Of a stretch of DNA of 64,000 nucleotides, positions 19,259 to 28,744 are shown in pieces (positions within the stretch are counted from its first letter, which is position 1; each line of letters starts with the position of its first letter). Where the stretch lies: positions 62,001-126,000 of the forward strand of contig NZ_JAKZMM010000002.1 in NCBI RefSeq assembly GCF_022809355.1, written 5' to 3'. The position numbers and the translations under genes are program-made. The DNA comes from Parabacteroides faecalis. Its GTDB lineage: Bacteria; Bacteroidota; Bacteroidia; Bacteroidales; Tannerellaceae. The notes beneath the pieces were generated by a model. That model was not told the DNA's origin, made no database searches, and saw nothing but the letters and a program-made list of their open reading frames with translations.

Positions 19259-20254
19259 ATGAAAACAAAACATCTATTCTCGGTTCCACTCCTTTTGAGT
19301 GGACTTATGCTTCTCGGATTGGCGAGTTGTAATTCCGGTTCTATCGTTAAACGGGCAACCGGAGTGCCGTATGAAGTACTGGTCGTGATGGATACAAACC
19401 TATGGAAAGGACAAGTAGGCGAAGCAGTCCGCGACAAACTGCAAGAATCGTATCCGGCCTTGCCCCAGGCGGAGCCAACAGCCGCCGTCTCTTATTGCGA
19501 ACCGGCATCTTTCAACGACTTCATGCGTTATGTGCGCAATATCCTGTTGGTGGATGTTAATCCCAGTGCCTATACCAAAGTCTCGCTCGTAGCGGACAAG
19601 GATGTCTGGTCCAGCGGACAACAAGTCATGCGCCTCCAGTCACCTTCAACTGATTCGCTGTTATGGTACCTGCAAGGGAATACGAATGATATCCTGGCCT
19701 ATATCCGGCAAATGGAACAGAAACGATATGCCCAATATTTACAGGAGAATCACAACAGCTTGCTGGCAGAGAAGACACGTTCAGCCTTTCAACTGGACAT
19801 CTATGCTCCGGAAGAGATGAATTCCTCGCAGACAGATTCGACGTTTCTCTGGTTTTCCAACAATGCGAACAGTGGACGAATGGATCTGATTTTCTATACT
19901 TTTCCGGCAGAGAATGCAGACGCGCTCGAGGAATCGCATCTTATAGCCATGCGCGACTCAGTAACCCGGCTCCATATTCCCGGCTCGTTTGAAGGTTCGT
20001 ACATGATAACAGAAAACCGTTTCCCGGTCGAATATGAATCATTACAAAACGGGAAACAGCCTAGCGCCGTGATACGTGGTTTATGGAAAATGCAAGGCGA
20101 CATGATGGGCGGACCATTTGTCTCGTATGCCTGGTATGATGCACCCCGCCATCGGATAGTTGTAGCAGAAGGATTCGTCTATGCTCCCGAAACCAACAAG
20201 AAACTCTATATGCACCGGCTGGAATCCGCTTTGCTTACGGCACGGATTTTATAA
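19259..20254 (+). CDS. DUF4837 family lipoprotein
   Basis: 331 residues from the ATG at 19259. An upstream in-frame ATG at 19184 would lie before the likely promoter. Lipoprotein signal with lipobox LASC (MKTKHLFSVPLLLSGLMLLG, then LASC). The mature part opens with TGVPYEVLVVMDTNLWKGQV, characteristic of the Bacteroidetes-specific DUF4837 family, and ends with VVAEGFVYAPETNKKLYMHR. The function is unknown; a cell-envelope location is expected. The 3' end overlaps the convergent methyltransferase gene by 6 bp. Confidence 0.9.
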   Translation: MKTKHLFSVPLLLSGLMLLGLASCNSGSIVKRATGVPYEVLVVMDTNLWKGQVGEAVRDKLQESYPALPQAEPTAAVSYCEPASFNDFMRYVRNILLVDVNPSAYTKVSLVADKDVWSSGQQVMRLQSPSTDSLLWYLQGNTNDILAYIRQMEQKRYAQYLQENHNSLLAEKTRSAFQLDIYAPEEMNSSQTDSTFLWFSNNANSGRMDLIFYTFPAENADALEESHLIAMRDSVTRLHIPGSFEGSYMITENRFPVEYESLQNGKQPSAVIRGLWKMQGDMMGGPFVSYAWYDAPRHRIVVAEGFVYAPETNKKLYMHRLESALLTARIL

Positions 20255-21640
20255 CACCAACCGTCGGATCTCTTCCGGATTATAACTACTGCGGATACGC
20301 CACTCTTGCGGATAAAGGTTATTGGCCCGGTTTCCTAAATTCTTTACGAAGCCGATAGGACGCTGTTGATAAGTCAGCAAAACATAACCTTTCTCCGCAT
20401 CAGCTGGGAGCACCAGCGCTTCTTTCCGGAAATAGCGGATAGCCATTTCATCATCCACTTCGCATACGGGAAAAGCTGTTGGATTCAAGGCAGTACTCAA
20501 CGCCAAGGCTTGCGCCGGTACCCAATCCTTTCCCTTCCATTCGCCCAATTCAATGCCGGCAGAAAGGATATGAAGTTTTTCTTGCAGTAACGGATAGATG
20601 GCCTGTACTTCGGAAGGCAACAAAGAAAGACGGATATCGTTCCAGACGGGTTGATAAGTCTCGCTTGCACGAACGGCTGAAAGAATGGACGCCGGAATAT
20701 CGGGCTGTTTCTTCCCTTTCTGTTTCTTGTCCTTATTCTTGGTCTTGATCCGAAGTTCTTCCCGTTCACCGTCGGCTTTCCGTAGGGCAGCGAGGAAAAA
20801 GCCTTCGCCTCGTGTCCGATGTGGGAAAAAGCGATAGACCGGATTGGCATATTTCAAGGCTCCGCACACGCCCCAAGCATCATCAATCGGAATAGACAAC
20901 GGCTCTGCTTCTAATTCATCAATGATGTATTGAATATTCTCCTCATCTTCTTCCGTATTATACGTACAAGTACTATATACCAGCAAGCCACCGGGCTTCA
21001 GGGCATTCCAGATATCATGCAGGATACGCCGCTGACGGGAAGCGCACAGCTCGACATTCGCCACACTCCACTCACCCGTACTATCCGTATCCTTACGGAA
21101 CATACCTTCACCCGAGCAAGGCACATCCGTAACAATCACATCAAAGAGATGAGTCAGTTCACCCAGTTCTGCCGGATCATTATTAGTCACAACGTGGTTC
21201 GGATAACCCCATTTCTGGATATTTTCTGCCAGGATATAGCTACGCGACCGGATCACTTCATTACTTACCAATACACTTCCTTCAGGAAGAAGGCTCAACA
21301 GATGAGTGGATTTTCCTCCCGGAGCCGCACATAAGTCCAGACAGACCACCGGTTCCTGTACATACGTCTTAATAGCCTGTTCAAGGAACATCGACGAAGC
21401 TTCCTGCACGTAATAAGTACCATTCTGGAACAATGGATCAAAGGTAAAAGAAAGGCGTTCGGGCAAATAATATCCCAAATGACTCCAGGGAACCGGTGTT
21501 GCCTCCGGATGCTTGTCGCTCTTCTTCGGATTCATTCGGATACTAACCGGAACATCCGCCATCAATGCTTTCTCCAGTTCTGTATATTCGTCGCCTAAAA
21601 GTGCCCGCGTACGGGTAATAAAATCAATAGGAAGTGCCAT
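20249..21640 (-). CDS. RsmF/NOL1-NOP2-Sun family RNA cytosine-C5 methyltransferase
   Basis: 463 residues from the ATG at 21640 (MALPIDFITRTRALLG). An in-frame ATG at 21664 lies upstream of the predicted transcript start. SAM-binding motif I is CLDLCAAPGGKSTHLLSLLP. The two catalytic cysteines are in VTDVPCSGEGMFRKD and VYSTCTYNTEEDEENI. The C-terminal extension after a Lys-rich linker resembles the PUA-like tail of RsmF, which makes m5C in 16S rRNA. It is divergent from the RsmI-like gene, and their -7 boxes abut at 21662-21678. The target base is inferred from the family. Confidence 0.92.
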   Translation of the reverse strand: MALPIDFITRTRALLGDEYTELEKALMADVPVSIRMNPKKSDKHPEATPVPWSHLGYYLPERLSFTFDPLFQNGTYYVQEASSMFLEQAIKTYVQEPVVCLDLCAAPGGKSTHLLSLLPEGSVLVSNEVIRSRSYILAENIQKWGYPNHVVTNNDPAELGELTHLFDVIVTDVPCSGEGMFRKDTDSTGEWSVANVELCASRQRRILHDIWNALKPGGLLVYSTCTYNTEEDEENIQYIIDELEAEPLSIPIDDAWGVCGALKYANPVYRFFPHRTRGEGFFLAALRKADGEREELRIKTKNKDKKQKGKKQPDIPASILSAVRASETYQPVWNDIRLSLLPSEVQAIYPLLQEKLHILSAGIELGEWKGKDWVPAQALALSTALNPTAFPVCEVDDEMAIRYFRKEALVLPADAEKGYVLLTYQQRPIGFVKNLGNRANNLYPQEWRIRSSYNPEEIRRLVL

Positions 21641-21661
21641 GTGTGCATGAATTGTTTCGTG

Positions 21662-21678
21662 CAAAAGTACTACATTTG
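21662..21678. promoter_or_regulatory. Abutting divergent -7 boxes of two methyltransferase genes
   Basis: Minus-strand TACTTTTG at 21662-21669 serves the RsmF-like gene (leader about 15 nt). Plus-strand TACATTTG at 21671-21678 serves the RsmI-like gene (leader about 9 nt). One base separates them, so two polymerases could not occupy both promoters at once. Confidence 0.55.
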
Positions 21679-21693
21679 CGGAAAATTAGAACT

Positions 21694-22398
21694 ATGCAAG
21701 CATCATTATATCTGATACCGGTTACCTTGGGCGATACTGAACATCGCCAGGTCTTGCCGGAATACAACCGGGATGTCATCTTGGGCATCCGTCATTTCAT
21801 CGTTGAGAATGTCCGCACGGCACGCCGCTTCCTGAAGAAAGTGGAACCATCCATTGTGATCGACGACTTGACTTTCTATGAACTGAACAAGCATACATCG
21901 CCTGAGCAAGTGGCTGGTTATCTAAATCCACTGGCACAAGGTGAATCGGTGGGTGTGATTTCCGAAGCCGGCTGTCCGGCGATTGCCGATCCGGGAGCCG
22001 ATGTCGTCGCTATTGCCCAGCGTAAGCATTATCCGGTCGTTCCTTTGGTGGGTCCGTCGTCTATTATCTTATCTGTAATGGCGTCTGGCTTTAACGGACA
22101 GAGCTTTGCTTTTCATGGTTATCTGCCTATCGATGCAGTCGAACGTACCAGTACCATCAAGAAGCTGGAAGGACGAATTTATGCCGAGAACCAGACACAA
22201 CTCTTTATCGAAACGCCTTATCGTAACCGTAAACTGGCAGAAGAACTGATCCGTACCTGCCGCCCGTCCACGAAGCTGTGCATTGCTTCGAATATCACTT
22301 GTGCAGATGAATGCATCCAGACACGTCCGGTTAAGGAATGGGCCGGGAAGTTACCAGATTTCGACAAGAAACCAACCATTTTCTTAATCTATAAATAA
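21694..22398 (+). CDS. RsmI-like tetrapyrrole-methylase family methyltransferase
   Basis: 234 residues from ATG 21694 (MQASLYLIPVTLGD). Upstream in-frame codons lie before the -7 box TACATTTG at 21671. Family motifs are GVISEAGCPAIADPGADVVA and VVPLVGPSSIILSVMASGFNGQSFAFHGYLP read in sequence, and QTQLFIETPYRNRKLAEEL. These match the 16S rRNA C1402 2'-O-methyltransferase fold, but the N-terminus is shorter and less typical than RsmI itself. It is a known Bacteroidetes side group whose substrate I cannot fix. The next gene's ATG is 1 bp after this stop. Confidence 0.85.
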   Translation: MQASLYLIPVTLGDTEHRQVLPEYNRDVILGIRHFIVENVRTARRFLKKVEPSIVIDDLTFYELNKHTSPEQVAGYLNPLAQGESVGVISEAGCPAIADPGADVVAIAQRKHYPVVPLVGPSSIILSVMASGFNGQSFAFHGYLPIDAVERTSTIKKLEGRIYAENQTQLFIETPYRNRKLAEELIRTCRPSTKLCIASNITCADECIQTRPVKEWAGKLPDFDKKPTIFLIYK

Positions 22399-22399
22399 C

Positions 22400-22981
22400 A
22401 TGGAAACCTACGAAGCACATCCAACAGCAGTTATCGACGAAGGTTGTCAGATCGGAGAAGGTACACATATCTGGCACTTCTCGCACATCATGTCTGGTTG
22501 TCGTATCGGGAAGCATTGTAATATCGGACAGAATGTGGTGATTTCACCCGGAGTCGAGATCGGCAATCAGGTAAAGATTCAGAACAACGTGTCTGTCTAT
22601 ACCGGTGTTATCTGTGAAGACGATGTTTTCTTAGGTCCCAGTTGTGTCTTCACCAACGTGATCAATCCGCGGAGCGCCATTTCCCGTAAGCATGAATACC
22701 GAAGTACTCGTGTGAAACGAGGAGCTACCATCGGAGCCAATGCAACCATTGTCTGCGGACACGACATCGGCGAATACGCCCTTATTGGAGCCGGAGCTGT
22801 CGTTACCAAAGATGTTCCACCATACGCCTTAGTGGTGGGTAATCCTTCTCAACAAATCGGTTGGGTCAGTGAATACGGTTGTCGCCTTGAATTTGATAAG
22901 CTGGGGCACGCGGTCTGTCCGGAAAGCGGCGAGCATTATATACTGGAGAATAATCAGGTACGAAAAATAAAGAATGGATAA
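22400..22981 (+). CDS. WbpD/WlbB-like left-handed beta-helix N-acetyltransferase
   Basis: 193 residues of hexapeptide repeats (HPTAVIDEGCQIGEGTHIWH, then IGKHCNIGQNVVISPGVEIG, and so on). The active-site region NPRSAISRKHEYRSTRVKRG and the loop VTKDVPPYALVVGNPSQQIG fit the UDP-2-acetamido-3-amino-glucuronate N-acetyltransferase group used in surface polysaccharide synthesis. A Cys-containing tail (YGCRLEFD, HAVCPESGE) resembles the small zinc-ribbon-like end of some relatives. It overlaps the RsmI-like transcript (1-bp gap). No other polysaccharide gene is adjacent, which is odd for this enzyme, though waaA lies just downstream on the other strand. Confidence 0.85.
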   Translation: METYEAHPTAVIDEGCQIGEGTHIWHFSHIMSGCRIGKHCNIGQNVVISPGVEIGNQVKIQNNVSVYTGVICEDDVFLGPSCVFTNVINPRSAISRKHEYRSTRVKRGATIGANATIVCGHDIGEYALIGAGAVVTKDVPPYALVVGNPSQQIGWVSEYGCRLEFDKLGHAVCPESGEHYILENNQVRKIKNG

Positions 22982-23018
22982 CTGACACTGGAAAAACGCC
23001 GGATGTCAATTATCCATT
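22973..23018. terminator. Bidirectional terminator hairpin between convergent genes
   Basis: AATGGATAACTGACA pairs with TGTCAATTATCCATT (one mismatch) across a 16-nt loop. It begins within the last codons of the acetyltransferase gene and can end both that gene and waaA. Confidence 0.65.
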
Positions 23019-23041
23019 CCTATTCGTTAGCTTACCTGTCG

Positions 23042-24289
23042 TTAATGTTTCAGAACGGGTAAAATATCGGAAAGTATTTTATCTGTTGCACCTACCTGAC
23101 TGGCAACAAAGTCGCCTGCTGCTTTTCCGGCTGCCTGCATCACCTCCGGCTGCGTAATAAACTCGTTCATCCTATCTTCAAACTCAGCCATTGAATGGAT
23201 ACAGAAACCACCACCTACAGCAATCAGGTCTTTGGCTTCCTTGAATTTCTTATGGTTCGGACCAAATAATACCGGAATACCATAAACAGCCGCTTCGACT
23301 GTATTGTGGATACCAACTCCGAAACCACCACCGATATATGCCATCTCACCATACCGATAAATCGATGACAAGAGACCGAAGCTATCTATAATCAGGCAAT
23401 CCTTACCTTCCAGATCTTTTTCTGACCGTACTTCAGAAAGGCGGATAAAAGGCCGTTCTAACAATGCCGCGATCGAAACCAAATGGCTTTGATGAATTTC
23501 GTGCGGAGCAATGATCAGTTTGATCCGTTCCTGCTTATTGAAATAAGGAATAATTACCTGTTCATCCTGAGGCCAGGAACTGCCGGCCACCAGTGTCAGT
23601 AATTTCTCTCCTTTTTCATTATGTACAAATTTGTCAATCAGTGGCAAATCTTTGGCCTGATTACGAACTTCCTGTACCCGGTCAAAACGAGTATCACCGG
23701 TCACCGTCACATCATGAATACCATATTCGGCCAGCAGTTCTTTCGAACGTTCATCCTGCACATACAAATGGGTGAAATGATGGAGCATCTTCCGATAAGG
23801 TGCCCCAAACCATTGGAAGAACAACTGGTCAGGACGGAAAATAGCGGAGATAATATAAACCGGAATATTCCGTTTCTTAAGAGCAGCCAGATAATTTCCC
23901 CAAAATTCATATTTGATAAAGACGGCAGCAACCGGATGTGCCAGCTTCAGGAACTTATTGACCCGATAAGGTGTGTCAAAAGGCAGATAGCAGATGACAT
24001 CAGCACCGGCATAATTCTTGCGTACCTCATATCCCGACGGAGAAAAGAATGTCAGCAAGATTTTATACTGCGGATACTGCGCCTTGATCTTCTCCATCAT
24101 AGGACGTCCCTGTTCGAACTCACCCAGTGACGCGGCATGAAACCAAATATATTTCTCGCCCGGCTGAATCTGCGAACGCAAGATTTGGTTAGTACGCCAC
24201 TGGCCCAGACGCATGGTCCGAGCTTTCTTGTGGAACGGAGCGATCAACTCGATAATCAGGGAGTATAAATGAATAATCAGGCTGTACAT
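23042..24289 (-). CDS. waaA: 3-deoxy-D-manno-octulosonic acid transferase WaaA
   Basis: 415 residues. It transfers Kdo from CMP-Kdo to the lipid A precursor at the inner membrane. The N-terminus is a membrane anchor (MYSLIIHLYSLIIELIAPF). The catalytic glutamate lies in WFHAASLGEFEQGRPMMEKI. The motif VAAVFIKYEFWGNYLAALKK and the C-terminal sugar-nucleotide site (GGGFGVGIHNTVEAAVYGIP, then FGPNHKKF) are conserved. It lies 36 bp downstream of gltX on the same strand and is probably co-transcribed with it. Confidence 0.95.
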   Translation of the reverse strand: MYSLIIHLYSLIIELIAPFHKKARTMRLGQWRTNQILRSQIQPGEKYIWFHAASLGEFEQGRPMMEKIKAQYPQYKILLTFFSPSGYEVRKNYAGADVICYLPFDTPYRVNKFLKLAHPVAAVFIKYEFWGNYLAALKKRNIPVYIISAIFRPDQLFFQWFGAPYRKMLHHFTHLYVQDERSKELLAEYGIHDVTVTGDTRFDRVQEVRNQAKDLPLIDKFVHNEKGEKLLTLVAGSSWPQDEQVIIPYFNKQERIKLIIAPHEIHQSHLVSIAALLERPFIRLSEVRSEKDLEGKDCLIIDSFGLLSSIYRYGEMAYIGGGFGVGIHNTVEAAVYGIPVLFGPNHKKFKEAKDLIAVGGGFCIHSMAEFEDRMNEFITQPEVMQAAGKAAGDFVASQVGATDKILSDILPVLKH

Positions 24290-24325
24290 ACTTCTTGTCT
24301 CGTTAACTCACGACCTTATTTCGTC

Positions 24326-25843
24326 TTATCCCAAAACTTCGATAGCACGTTGGATACGGCGGATAGATTCTTCCTTACCCAAAGCTTCGGTTATATCAAA
24401 GATATGCGGACCTTTACCTTCGCCCACCAATGCCAGACGTGTGGCATTCATGATATTACCCAGATGATAACCTTTGCTTTCGATCCAGGCTTTTGCCGCA
24501 TTTTCCGTACTTTCAATATCAAATGGTTCATGTGCACGCAGTACTTCGATGAACTCAGTCAACTGAGCTGCACTGTCTTCCTTCCAGCGTTTCTTACGAG
24601 TCTTTTCGTCGTATTCAGTCGGAGCTACGAAGAAGAACGCACATACATCCCACAAATCCTTGATAAAGCTGACACGGTCTTTCATCATGCCTACCACTTT
24701 TTCAACATAAGCAGGATCAGCATCTACTCCATGTTCCTTCAGGATCGGCATAAACAAGGCTGCGATCTCCTTGTTGTCTTTCTTCTGAATATATTGGTGA
24801 TTGAACCATTTCCCTTTTTCGTAGTCGAACTTCGCACCGCTCTTGCTGCAATGAGACAAGTTGAATGCCTTAATCAGTTCATCCATGCTCATTACTTCCT
24901 GATCGTTACCCGGATTCCAACCTAACAAAGCCAAGAAGTTGACAACGGCTTCGGGCAGATAACCGCTTTCACGATAACCTGAAGAAATATCGCCTGTCTT
25001 CGGATCGTGCCATTCCAACGGGAAAACCGGGAATCCCAGACGATCACCATCACGCTTACTCAGCTTTCCGTTTCCTTCCGGCTTCAGCAACAATGACAGA
25101 TGGGCAAATTGAGGCATGGTATCTGCCCAACCGAAATAACGATACAACAGAACATGCAACGGAGCACTCGGCAACCATTCTTCTCCACGGATCACGTGTG
25201 TTACTTCCATCAGGTGGTCGTCCACAATATTAGCCAAGTGATAGGTTGGCAACTGATCTGCCGACTTATACAATACCTTATCATCCAGGATTGACGAGTT
25301 GATCACCACTTCTCCACGGATCAGGTCGTTCACATGTACATCTTCGTTCGGCTCAATCTTGACACGAACTACATATTGATTACCGGCATCCATTAAAGCC
25401 TTCGTTTCTTCTGCCGACAAAGTCAACGAATTGCGCATCTGCAAACGGGTAGATGCGTCATACTGGAAATTCGGAATTTCCTTTCTCTTGGCTTCCAGTT
25501 CCTGCGGGGTATCAAATGCGATATAAGCATGACCGGCTTCCAGCAACTGATCAACATATTTCTTATAAATCTCCCGACGTTCACTCTGACGATAAGGACC
25601 ATAGTTTCCACCGAAACCTACACCTTCATCAAAATGAATACCTAACCAGGTAAGAGCTTCAATGATATAAGCCTCGGCTCCCGGCACGAAACGCTGAGAG
25701 TCAGTATCTTCAATACGAAGAATCAAGTCTCCGCCATTTTGCTTGGCAAACAAATAATTGTATAAAGCTGTACGAACTCCTCCGATATGCAAAGCGCCTG
25801 TTGGGCTGGGTGCAAAACGGACTCTAACCTTTCTTTGAGTCAT
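24326..25843 (-). CDS. gltX: Glutamyl-tRNA synthetase
   Basis: 505 residues from the ATG at 25843 ([20 protein letters not shown]), the usual Bacteroidales length. An upstream in-frame ATG at 25918 would precede the -7 box at 25873-25880 and adds a non-conserved Lys/Arg-rich stretch. Class-I signatures are the HIGH-type site [10 protein letters not shown] and the KMSKS-type site [11 protein letters not shown]. Other conserved blocks are [11 protein letters not shown] and [17 protein letters not shown]. It charges tRNA-Glu and is essential. It leads the gltX-waaA unit. Confidence 0.97.
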   Translation of the reverse strand: MTQRKVRVRFAPSPTGALHIGGVRTALYNYLFAKQNGGDLILRIEDTDSQRFVPGAEAYIIEALTWLGIHFDEGVGFGGNYGPYRQSERREIYKKYVDQLLEAGHAYIAFDTPQELEAKRKEIPNFQYDASTRLQMRNSLTLSAEETKALMDAGNQYVVRVKIEPNEDVHVNDLIRGEVVINSSILDDKVLYKSADQLPTYHLANIVDDHLMEVTHVIRGEEWLPSAPLHVLLYRYFGWADTMPQFAHLSLLLKPEGNGKLSKRDGDRLGFPVFPLEWHDPKTGDISSGYRESGYLPEAVVNFLALLGWNPGNDQEVMSMDELIKAFNLSHCSKSGAKFDYEKGKWFNHQYIQKKDNKEIAALFMPILKEHGVDADPAYVEKVVGMMKDRVSFIKDLWDVCAFFFVAPTEYDEKTRKKRWKEDSAAQLTEFIEVLRAHEPFDIESTENAAKAWIESKGYHLGNIMNATRLALVGEGKGPHIFDITEALGKEESIRRIQRAIEVLG

Positions 25844-25872
25844 AATCATACTTGGATTAAATAATATTGGGG

Positions 25873-25880
25873 CAAAAGTA
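25873..25880 (-). promoter_or_regulatory. -7 box for gltX-waaA
   Basis: Minus-strand TACTTTTG matches TAnnTTTG. The transcript would start near 25866, with a leader of about 23 nt before the ATG at 25843. It decides the start against the longer frame. Confidence 0.5.
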
Positions 25881-26056
25881 CGCCTTTTTTTTCTGTTAAT
25901 AAACTTTTTTGCGTACATTTCGCCTTCAAATGAATTTGTGAAGTTGTAAGGTTACGGGTAAATGAGGTTATAAGGTTATGCAGTTGCAAGTTAACTTTAT
26001 GCACTCGTCAACGAAAACCGGGTCAACTCGTCAACTCAAAAACTAATAAACGTGAT

Positions 26057-28090
26057 ATGAATATTAAGAATTACAACGTACATCCGTCTATATTTTTTAT
26101 CATCGCAGCCTTGCTGATGGCTTACTTTTTTCCACGTGATGCAAAGTTTAAATATCAGTTTTACGAAGGAAAACCGTGGCGCTACGGTTTGCTGACCGCT
26201 CCGACCAACTTTCCTATCTACAAGACAGATGCCCAGGTAAAAGAAGAACAGGACAGCGTACTGAAAAAGTTCCAGCCTTATTACCGGGTGAATCAGGAAA
26301 TCGAGTCTAATCAAATTGATAAATTGCGGACTGATTATAACAACCGCCTGAACCAACGGGTAACGTCGGCTTATATGCAATACATCGAGAAGATGCTCCA
26401 ACAGCTATATAGCAACGGTATTATCTCGCCGGAGGAAATGGAAAAGCTCCATGCCCAAGGTTATTCCCAGATTAACCTGTTGCGCAATACGGTTTCTTCG
26501 CCGCATTATGTATCAGACTTCTTCACTGTCAAGTCGGCTTATGAGTTTATCATCAACAATTGTCCGTCCAGTCTGAACCGTTCCTTGCTTCAGGCTTGCG
26601 ATATCAACAACTATCTGATTGAGAATGTCAGCTACGATACGGAGATGTCCGACCGCGTCAAACAAGAATTACTGCAAAGTGTTCCGATTTCGAGTGGTGT
26701 CGTGCAGGCTGGAGAGCGTATCGTGGATCGTGGCGAGATTATCGACTCGCAAACGTACAATGTCCTTCGTTCGCTGAAGAAAGTCTATGAATCCAAATCC
26801 GGAGGAAATCAGCGGCATCATTTGATGCTTGCCGGACAAATCATCCTCGTCTTCGGTATTATCTTCTGCTACTGGCTGTATCTTTGGTCATTCCGTATCA
26901 AGTTCATGCATAACCGACGGAATGCCTTTTTCCTGATATGCTGTATTTTCGTACCGGTTTTCCTGACCGAGATATGCGTCACTTACAGCATCTTCAACAT
27001 TTATATTATTCCGTATGCCATTGTTCCGATCGTCGTCCGTACCTTCTTCGATTCGCGGACAGCCTTGTTCACCCATCTGATTGCGGTACTGATCAGTTCG
27101 ATCATGGCACCTTTCCCGCACGAGTTCCTCATCCTGCAGATCATTGCCGGCATGGTGGTAACTTTCAGTTTGCGCGAATTATCCGAACGTTCCCAGCTGA
27201 TGCGCTGTTCGTTCTTTGTTTTCCTATCTTACAGCTTATCCTACCTCGGACTCGGTCTCTATCAGGATGCCGATCTGAACAAGATTCATTGGGTGATGAT
27301 GCTTTATTTCGGAATCAACCTCATCCTGCTTATGTTTACTTACGTCCTAGTCTATATGCTGGAAAAGACATTCGGTTATTTATCTACCATCACGCTGGTG
27401 GAACTGTCGAATATCAATTCGGGTATCCTGAAGAAACTGAGTGAAACTTGTCCCGGCACCTTCCAGCATTCCTTGCAAGTATCCATCATTGCTTCCGAGG
27501 CTGCTGCCAAGATAGGAGCCAATGCTCAACTGGTCAGAACCGGAGCCATGTATCATGATATCGGGAAAATGTGTAATCCGATCTTCTTCACCGAAAATCA
27601 GAACCAGCAGAATCCGCACGACGGCTTGTCGTTCGAAGAAAGTGCGCAGATGGTGATCAGTCATGTAACCGAAGGTGTCAAGATTGCTGAAAAGGCTTCT
27701 TTACCGAAAGAAATCATTGACTTTATCCGTACGCACCACGGACGCGGTAAAGCCAAATATTTCTATAATTCCTTCAAGAACAAATATCCTGACCGGGAAG
27801 TGAAAGACGAATTGTTTACTTATCCCGGTCCGAATCCGTTCTCTAAAGAAACTGCTATCGTGATGATGGCCGACTCGGTCGAAGCCGCTTCACGCAGTCT
27901 AAAAGAGCACACCGTGGAAGGTATCCAGCAATTGGTCAATAAAATCATTGAGACACAGATTGCCGACGGATTGTTGAAGAATGCTCCGCTTACCTTCCGG
28001 GATGTGGAATCCGTTAAACAAGTCTTCATCGAGAAGCTGAAGATCATGTACCACACCCGTATCAGTTATCCTGACTTGAAGAAGAAATAA
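26057..28090 (+). CDS. 7TM-HD family phosphodiesterase (PgpH-like)
   Basis: 677 residues. It has a single N-terminal membrane segment (about 10-26), a periplasmic domain (about 30-260) with a VVQAGERIVDRGEIID motif, about seven membrane segments (about 265-465), then a cytoplasmic HD domain (about 475-660). HD metal ligands are seen in GTFQHSLQVSIIASEAAAKI, TGAMYHDIGKMCNPIFF and FIRTHHGRGKA, with VMMADSVEAASRSL further on. The architecture is that of PgpH, which hydrolyses c-di-AMP in Firmicutes. Activity on c-di-AMP here is inferred from the family. Its 3' end overlaps the convergent phosphatase gene by 29 bp. Confidence 0.92.
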   Translation: MNIKNYNVHPSIFFIIAALLMAYFFPRDAKFKYQFYEGKPWRYGLLTAPTNFPIYKTDAQVKEEQDSVLKKFQPYYRVNQEIESNQIDKLRTDYNNRLNQRVTSAYMQYIEKMLQQLYSNGIISPEEMEKLHAQGYSQINLLRNTVSSPHYVSDFFTVKSAYEFIINNCPSSLNRSLLQACDINNYLIENVSYDTEMSDRVKQELLQSVPISSGVVQAGERIVDRGEIIDSQTYNVLRSLKKVYESKSGGNQRHHLMLAGQIILVFGIIFCYWLYLWSFRIKFMHNRRNAFFLICCIFVPVFLTEICVTYSIFNIYIIPYAIVPIVVRTFFDSRTALFTHLIAVLISSIMAPFPHEFLILQIIAGMVVTFSLRELSERSQLMRCSFFVFLSYSLSYLGLGLYQDADLNKIHWVMMLYFGINLILLMFTYVLVYMLEKTFGYLSTITLVELSNINSGILKKLSETCPGTFQHSLQVSIIASEAAAKIGANAQLVRTGAMYHDIGKMCNPIFFTENQNQQNPHDGLSFEESAQMVISHVTEGVKIAEKASLPKEIIDFIRTHHGRGKAKYFYNSFKNKYPDREVKDELFTYPGPNPFSKETAIVMMADSVEAASRSLKEHTVEGIQQLVNKIIETQIADGLLKNAPLTFRDVESVKQVFIEKLKIMYHTRISYPDLKKK

Positions 28091-28553
28091 CACGGGCCAA
28101 AAGTCCTCGGCAGGCATCTTCCAGCAGGTCGAGGACAAGTTCAAAGCCTTCGGCTCCGCTATAATAAGGATCGGGTACATAATCATAAAGGCCGTTCGTC
28201 GAATATTCCATCATCTGATGAATTTTCTGTTCGGTAACCAAATCAGGAGCTTTCTCTTTCAGATCATCGATATTCCGGTTGTCCATGCCGATAATCAGGT
28301 CGAAATCATAGAAATCCTGTGTCCGGACCGGACGGGAAATAGAATCCAACCGATATCCCCGGCGGATAGCATGGGCACGCATCCGAGGATCGGCAGGCTC
28401 GCCTTCATGATAACCGATAATCCCTGCCGAATCAATCAGAAAACGGTCTTCCATTCCGGCATCTTTCACCAACTTCTTCATCACTGCCTCTGCCGATGGT
28501 GAGCGGCAAATATTTCCGAGACAAACAAATAGGATTTTGTATTTCTTTTCCAT
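28062..28553 (-). CDS. Low-molecular-weight protein-tyrosine-phosphatase
   Basis: 163 residues from ATG 28553 (MEKKYKILFVCLGNICRSPS); upstream in-frame starts at 28559 and 28595 add non-conserved residues. The P-loop CLGNICRS gives the catalytic cysteine and arginine, and the general-acid aspartate is in VPDPYYSGAEGF. It dephosphorylates phosphotyrosine or small phosphate esters. No tyrosine kinase gene is adjacent, so a capsule role is not supported here. The end overlaps the HD phosphodiesterase gene by 29 bp on the opposite strand. Confidence 0.95.
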   Translation of the reverse strand: MEKKYKILFVCLGNICRSPSAEAVMKKLVKDAGMEDRFLIDSAGIIGYHEGEPADPRMRAHAIRRGYRLDSISRPVRTQDFYDFDLIIGMDNRNIDDLKEKAPDLVTEQKIHQMMEYSTNGLYDYVPDPYYSGAEGFELVLDLLEDACRGLLARVISSSSQDN

Positions 28554-28614
28554 ATACATTGAGTTTTTAAGTTTTTGACTTGCTTTATTCGTCAATATTC
28601 AATCGACTAGGAGA

Positions 28615-28622
28615 CAAAGGTA
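28615..28622 (-). promoter_or_regulatory. -7 box for the tyrosine phosphatase
   Basis: Minus-strand TACCTTTG fits TAnnTTTG. The start would lie near 28608, 55 nt before the chosen ATG. No -33 TTTG is seen. Confidence 0.4.
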
Positions 28623-28744
28623 ACGAATAAACTTGGATCTGAACCCTATTCGTTTTTTCAACGGCAGTTTATCTATCCATCGAAAAAGGCAGATTTTTTT
28701 GAAAAGCTAACCACCAAACTTATCTTTCCTATTACATTTTCTTT

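Noticed and set aside
22400-24289. A polysaccharide or LPS gene cluster made of the WbpD-like gene and waaA
   Set aside because: The two genes are convergent with a terminator between them, and no glycosyltransferase, sugar-nucleotide enzyme or flippase is nearby.
24269-24925. 218-codon plus-strand ORF opposite gltX
   Set aside because: It is antisense to the conserved synthetase C-terminus and overlaps the waaA start; no recognisable domain.
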